64,000 nt of DNA from assembly GCA_030323885.1 (NCBI GenBank), contig CM059186.1, positions 175,157,047 through 175,221,046 of the forward strand, read 5' to 3'. The stretch is from Branchipolynoe longqiensis (Eukaryota > Annelida > Polychaeta > Phyllodocida > Polynoidae). The position numbers and the translations under genes are program-made. The notes beneath the pieces are model-generated. The model made no database searches. It had not been told where the DNA came from and saw only the letters and a list, made by a program, of their open reading frames with translations. Positions 62,761 through 64,000 of the stretch are shown here, in pieces (position 1 is the stretch's first letter; each line of letters starts with the position of its first letter).

Positions 62761-63407
62761 TCCTTCCACACTAACAGTAGTGCCCCTCTCACACTATCTA
62801 TTTAATACACAATGACTATTGACTACAAGTAAAGAGTCACCAGCAACTACATAAATACATTCATGCACCTGGCCCTCTACATCATTTACGTTAATAGACC
62901 ATTTGTACTCTTTATGACCATTTCACATTCCCCACCAGTGCGTTTTATCGGAATATGTTACACCATGTTAAAGCAAAGTACCCATGGGCACTATCTAATA
63001 GGCTTCACTTGGTGTTTATACCTGATTGCAAATACTGGATATTTATTGATATTTATTTCATAATTATATTGATGTGAATTCAGTTCTCCCTCAAAGACCG
63101 CCATACACGACACGACTTTCTACAAAACTTAATCGATTGGGTATCTGGAAAAGATTTAAGCGGTAACTCATAATGCTTGTTTTCTTATTCCTTGTCCCTC
63201 TGTCCCTGGGGAGGGACTGAAGCTGCGATTTATGAAATAAGCCAGTTTGATTCAAATAAGACATTTACAGACCGCATGCTATAAACTCCCTTAGAATCGA
63301 TAAACATATAGTTTCTAATAACCAAACTTAGAAGGGTTATTTCTCTACAATTGGTTTTCCAGTGAAACTGTGCTAACTACTATTCTACATTTGATAACAT
63401 ACTGTCG
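62761..63407. other. No gene recognised
   Basis: AT-rich unique-looking DNA with short open frames only. Confidence 0.5.
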
Positions 63408-63592
63408 TGGGGGTGATGAAAATGGGAAATACCGCGCCTAGAGTGGGACTCGAACCCACATCTCTTTGCATTCCGGGCCAGTGTGCCAACCATTACACCA
63501 CCCAAGCTCCCTGATATCAACACACTCCCCACGCCTACCTGTCTATGTGGTTACTTGCCTGAGAGGTCAGCGCAGACCACTACACTACCATT
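63408..63592 (-). mobile_element. SINE-C, copy 4
   Basis: tRNA-like module 63434-63510 in reverse (AGTGGGACTCGAACCCACAT, CCAACCATTACACCACC), with the usual flanks GATGAAAATGGGAAATACC and CTGAGAGGTCAGCGCAGACC. Confidence 0.82.
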
Positions 63593-63665
63593 CAATCTAT
63601 GTATGTGTAGCAGTGTGCAGTTCTGCAGTATGCTCCCCCCCCTCCCATCCGCCCCTCCCCACCCC

Positions 63666-64000
63666 ATCATCATCATGCTGTCAATCGCAATGCGACAAAG
63701 ACTGATTTCATTACTTAACCGCCGCTTTGTGCGGTTGTACATTTCATAAAAGCTGCTTCCAAAGTGTTGAAGTGCTGCTGGCTTTTGCAAGTTACTAGCG
63801 GCACTCTGTCAGGGAGCAAATATAGGTCTCACCTCGGCAAGAACATGTCAAGACAGCCGCAAACTATTTGTCCCTGCAGTGGCTGGTCGGGAGATGTTGG
63901 GAGTTCCATTCATCACCGCCCTTAATGCTGCCACGATAACATGGTTTTCTGTTAGGGTTTGCTCCCTCAGCCATTGATTCTATCAAGAACCTGAACTTGT
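63666..64000 (-). mobile_element. LINE 3' end, copy 4, cut by window end
   Basis: Reverse-oriented copy of the 22240-22692 family: CATCATGCTGTCAATCGC, AGTGTTGAAGTGCTGCTGG, CATGTCAAGACAGCCGC and CTTAATGCTGCCACG. The coding C-terminal piece is deleted. Confidence 0.75.

Overview
The window looks like intergenic DNA from a eukaryotic, probably marine invertebrate, genome. The base composition is mixed, there is no operon structure, and I could not recognise a single intact host gene. The best clue to taxon is a SINE whose body contains the word GTGCTGTCCTGTCTGTGG followed by AAGTGCATATAAA. From memory this SINE type is widespread in molluscs and other lophotrochozoans. Lophotrochozoan, probably mollusc, is therefore an inference and not a proven assignment.

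Most of the sequence is mobile DNA and satellite. Four tRNA-derived SINE families can be separated. SINE-A has about 40 full or partial copies on both strands, with the tail GACCTTAGATGTTGCTAGGA then CGTAAAACAACAAACAA. SINE-B is the lophotrochozoan-type element. SINE-C has a tRNA-Gln-like head. SINE-D ends GGCAGTATAAATCTTCAAG. Non-LTR retrotransposons are present only as 5'-truncated remnants: an RTE-like C-terminus at 18.3-18.7 kb, a Jockey/CR1/L2-like reverse transcriptase C-terminal half at 28.5-29.3 kb, and a third family represented by 3' ends at 3.3, 22.2, 58.6 and 63.7 kb. A decayed tyrosine-recombinase retrotransposon (DIRS/Ngaro-like) occupies 6.0-8.4 kb on the minus strand. It keeps an RNase H-like domain, a recombinase and split direct repeats, and the recombinase is interrupted by a palindromic element. 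LTR-like sequences lie at 24.7-25.0 kb and as a tail-to-tail pair at 62.1-62.8 kb.

The most unusual signal is a set of palindromic, non-autonomous DNA-transposon-like elements. Their interiors are built from family-specific short words that also occur in or next to the terminal inverted repeats (13.7, 15.3, 19.0, 21.8, 25.2, 28.2, 35.0, 40.9, 48.7, 49.4, 53.0 kb and the nested one at 7.3 kb). Three interiors that look unrelated (GCGCG-rich, ACGT-rich, GTATG-rich) share the same terminal sequence CCTGTCACACTA. More conventional MITE families with TA or TTAA target duplications are also present.

Large tandem arrays fill much of the rest: 9-bp arrays at 1.4, 29.9 and 35.9 kb, CCCACA-type hexamers at 38.9 kb, a 44-bp minisatellite at 44.1 kb with a second copy at 51.1 kb, a 20-bp array carrying ETS-like ACCGGAAGTG sites just upstream of a TATA box at 46.8-47.0 kb, and C-rich satellites at 55.1 and 58.8 kb. 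Pieces resembling the two C-rich satellites also occur, out of place, inside neighbouring unrelated sequence. Unique-looking GC-rich islands at about 2.0-2.4, 22.8-23.3, 31.5-31.9, 33.6-33.95, 46.2-47.4 and 56.85-57.7 kb are the only places where host exons or regulatory DNA seem plausible.
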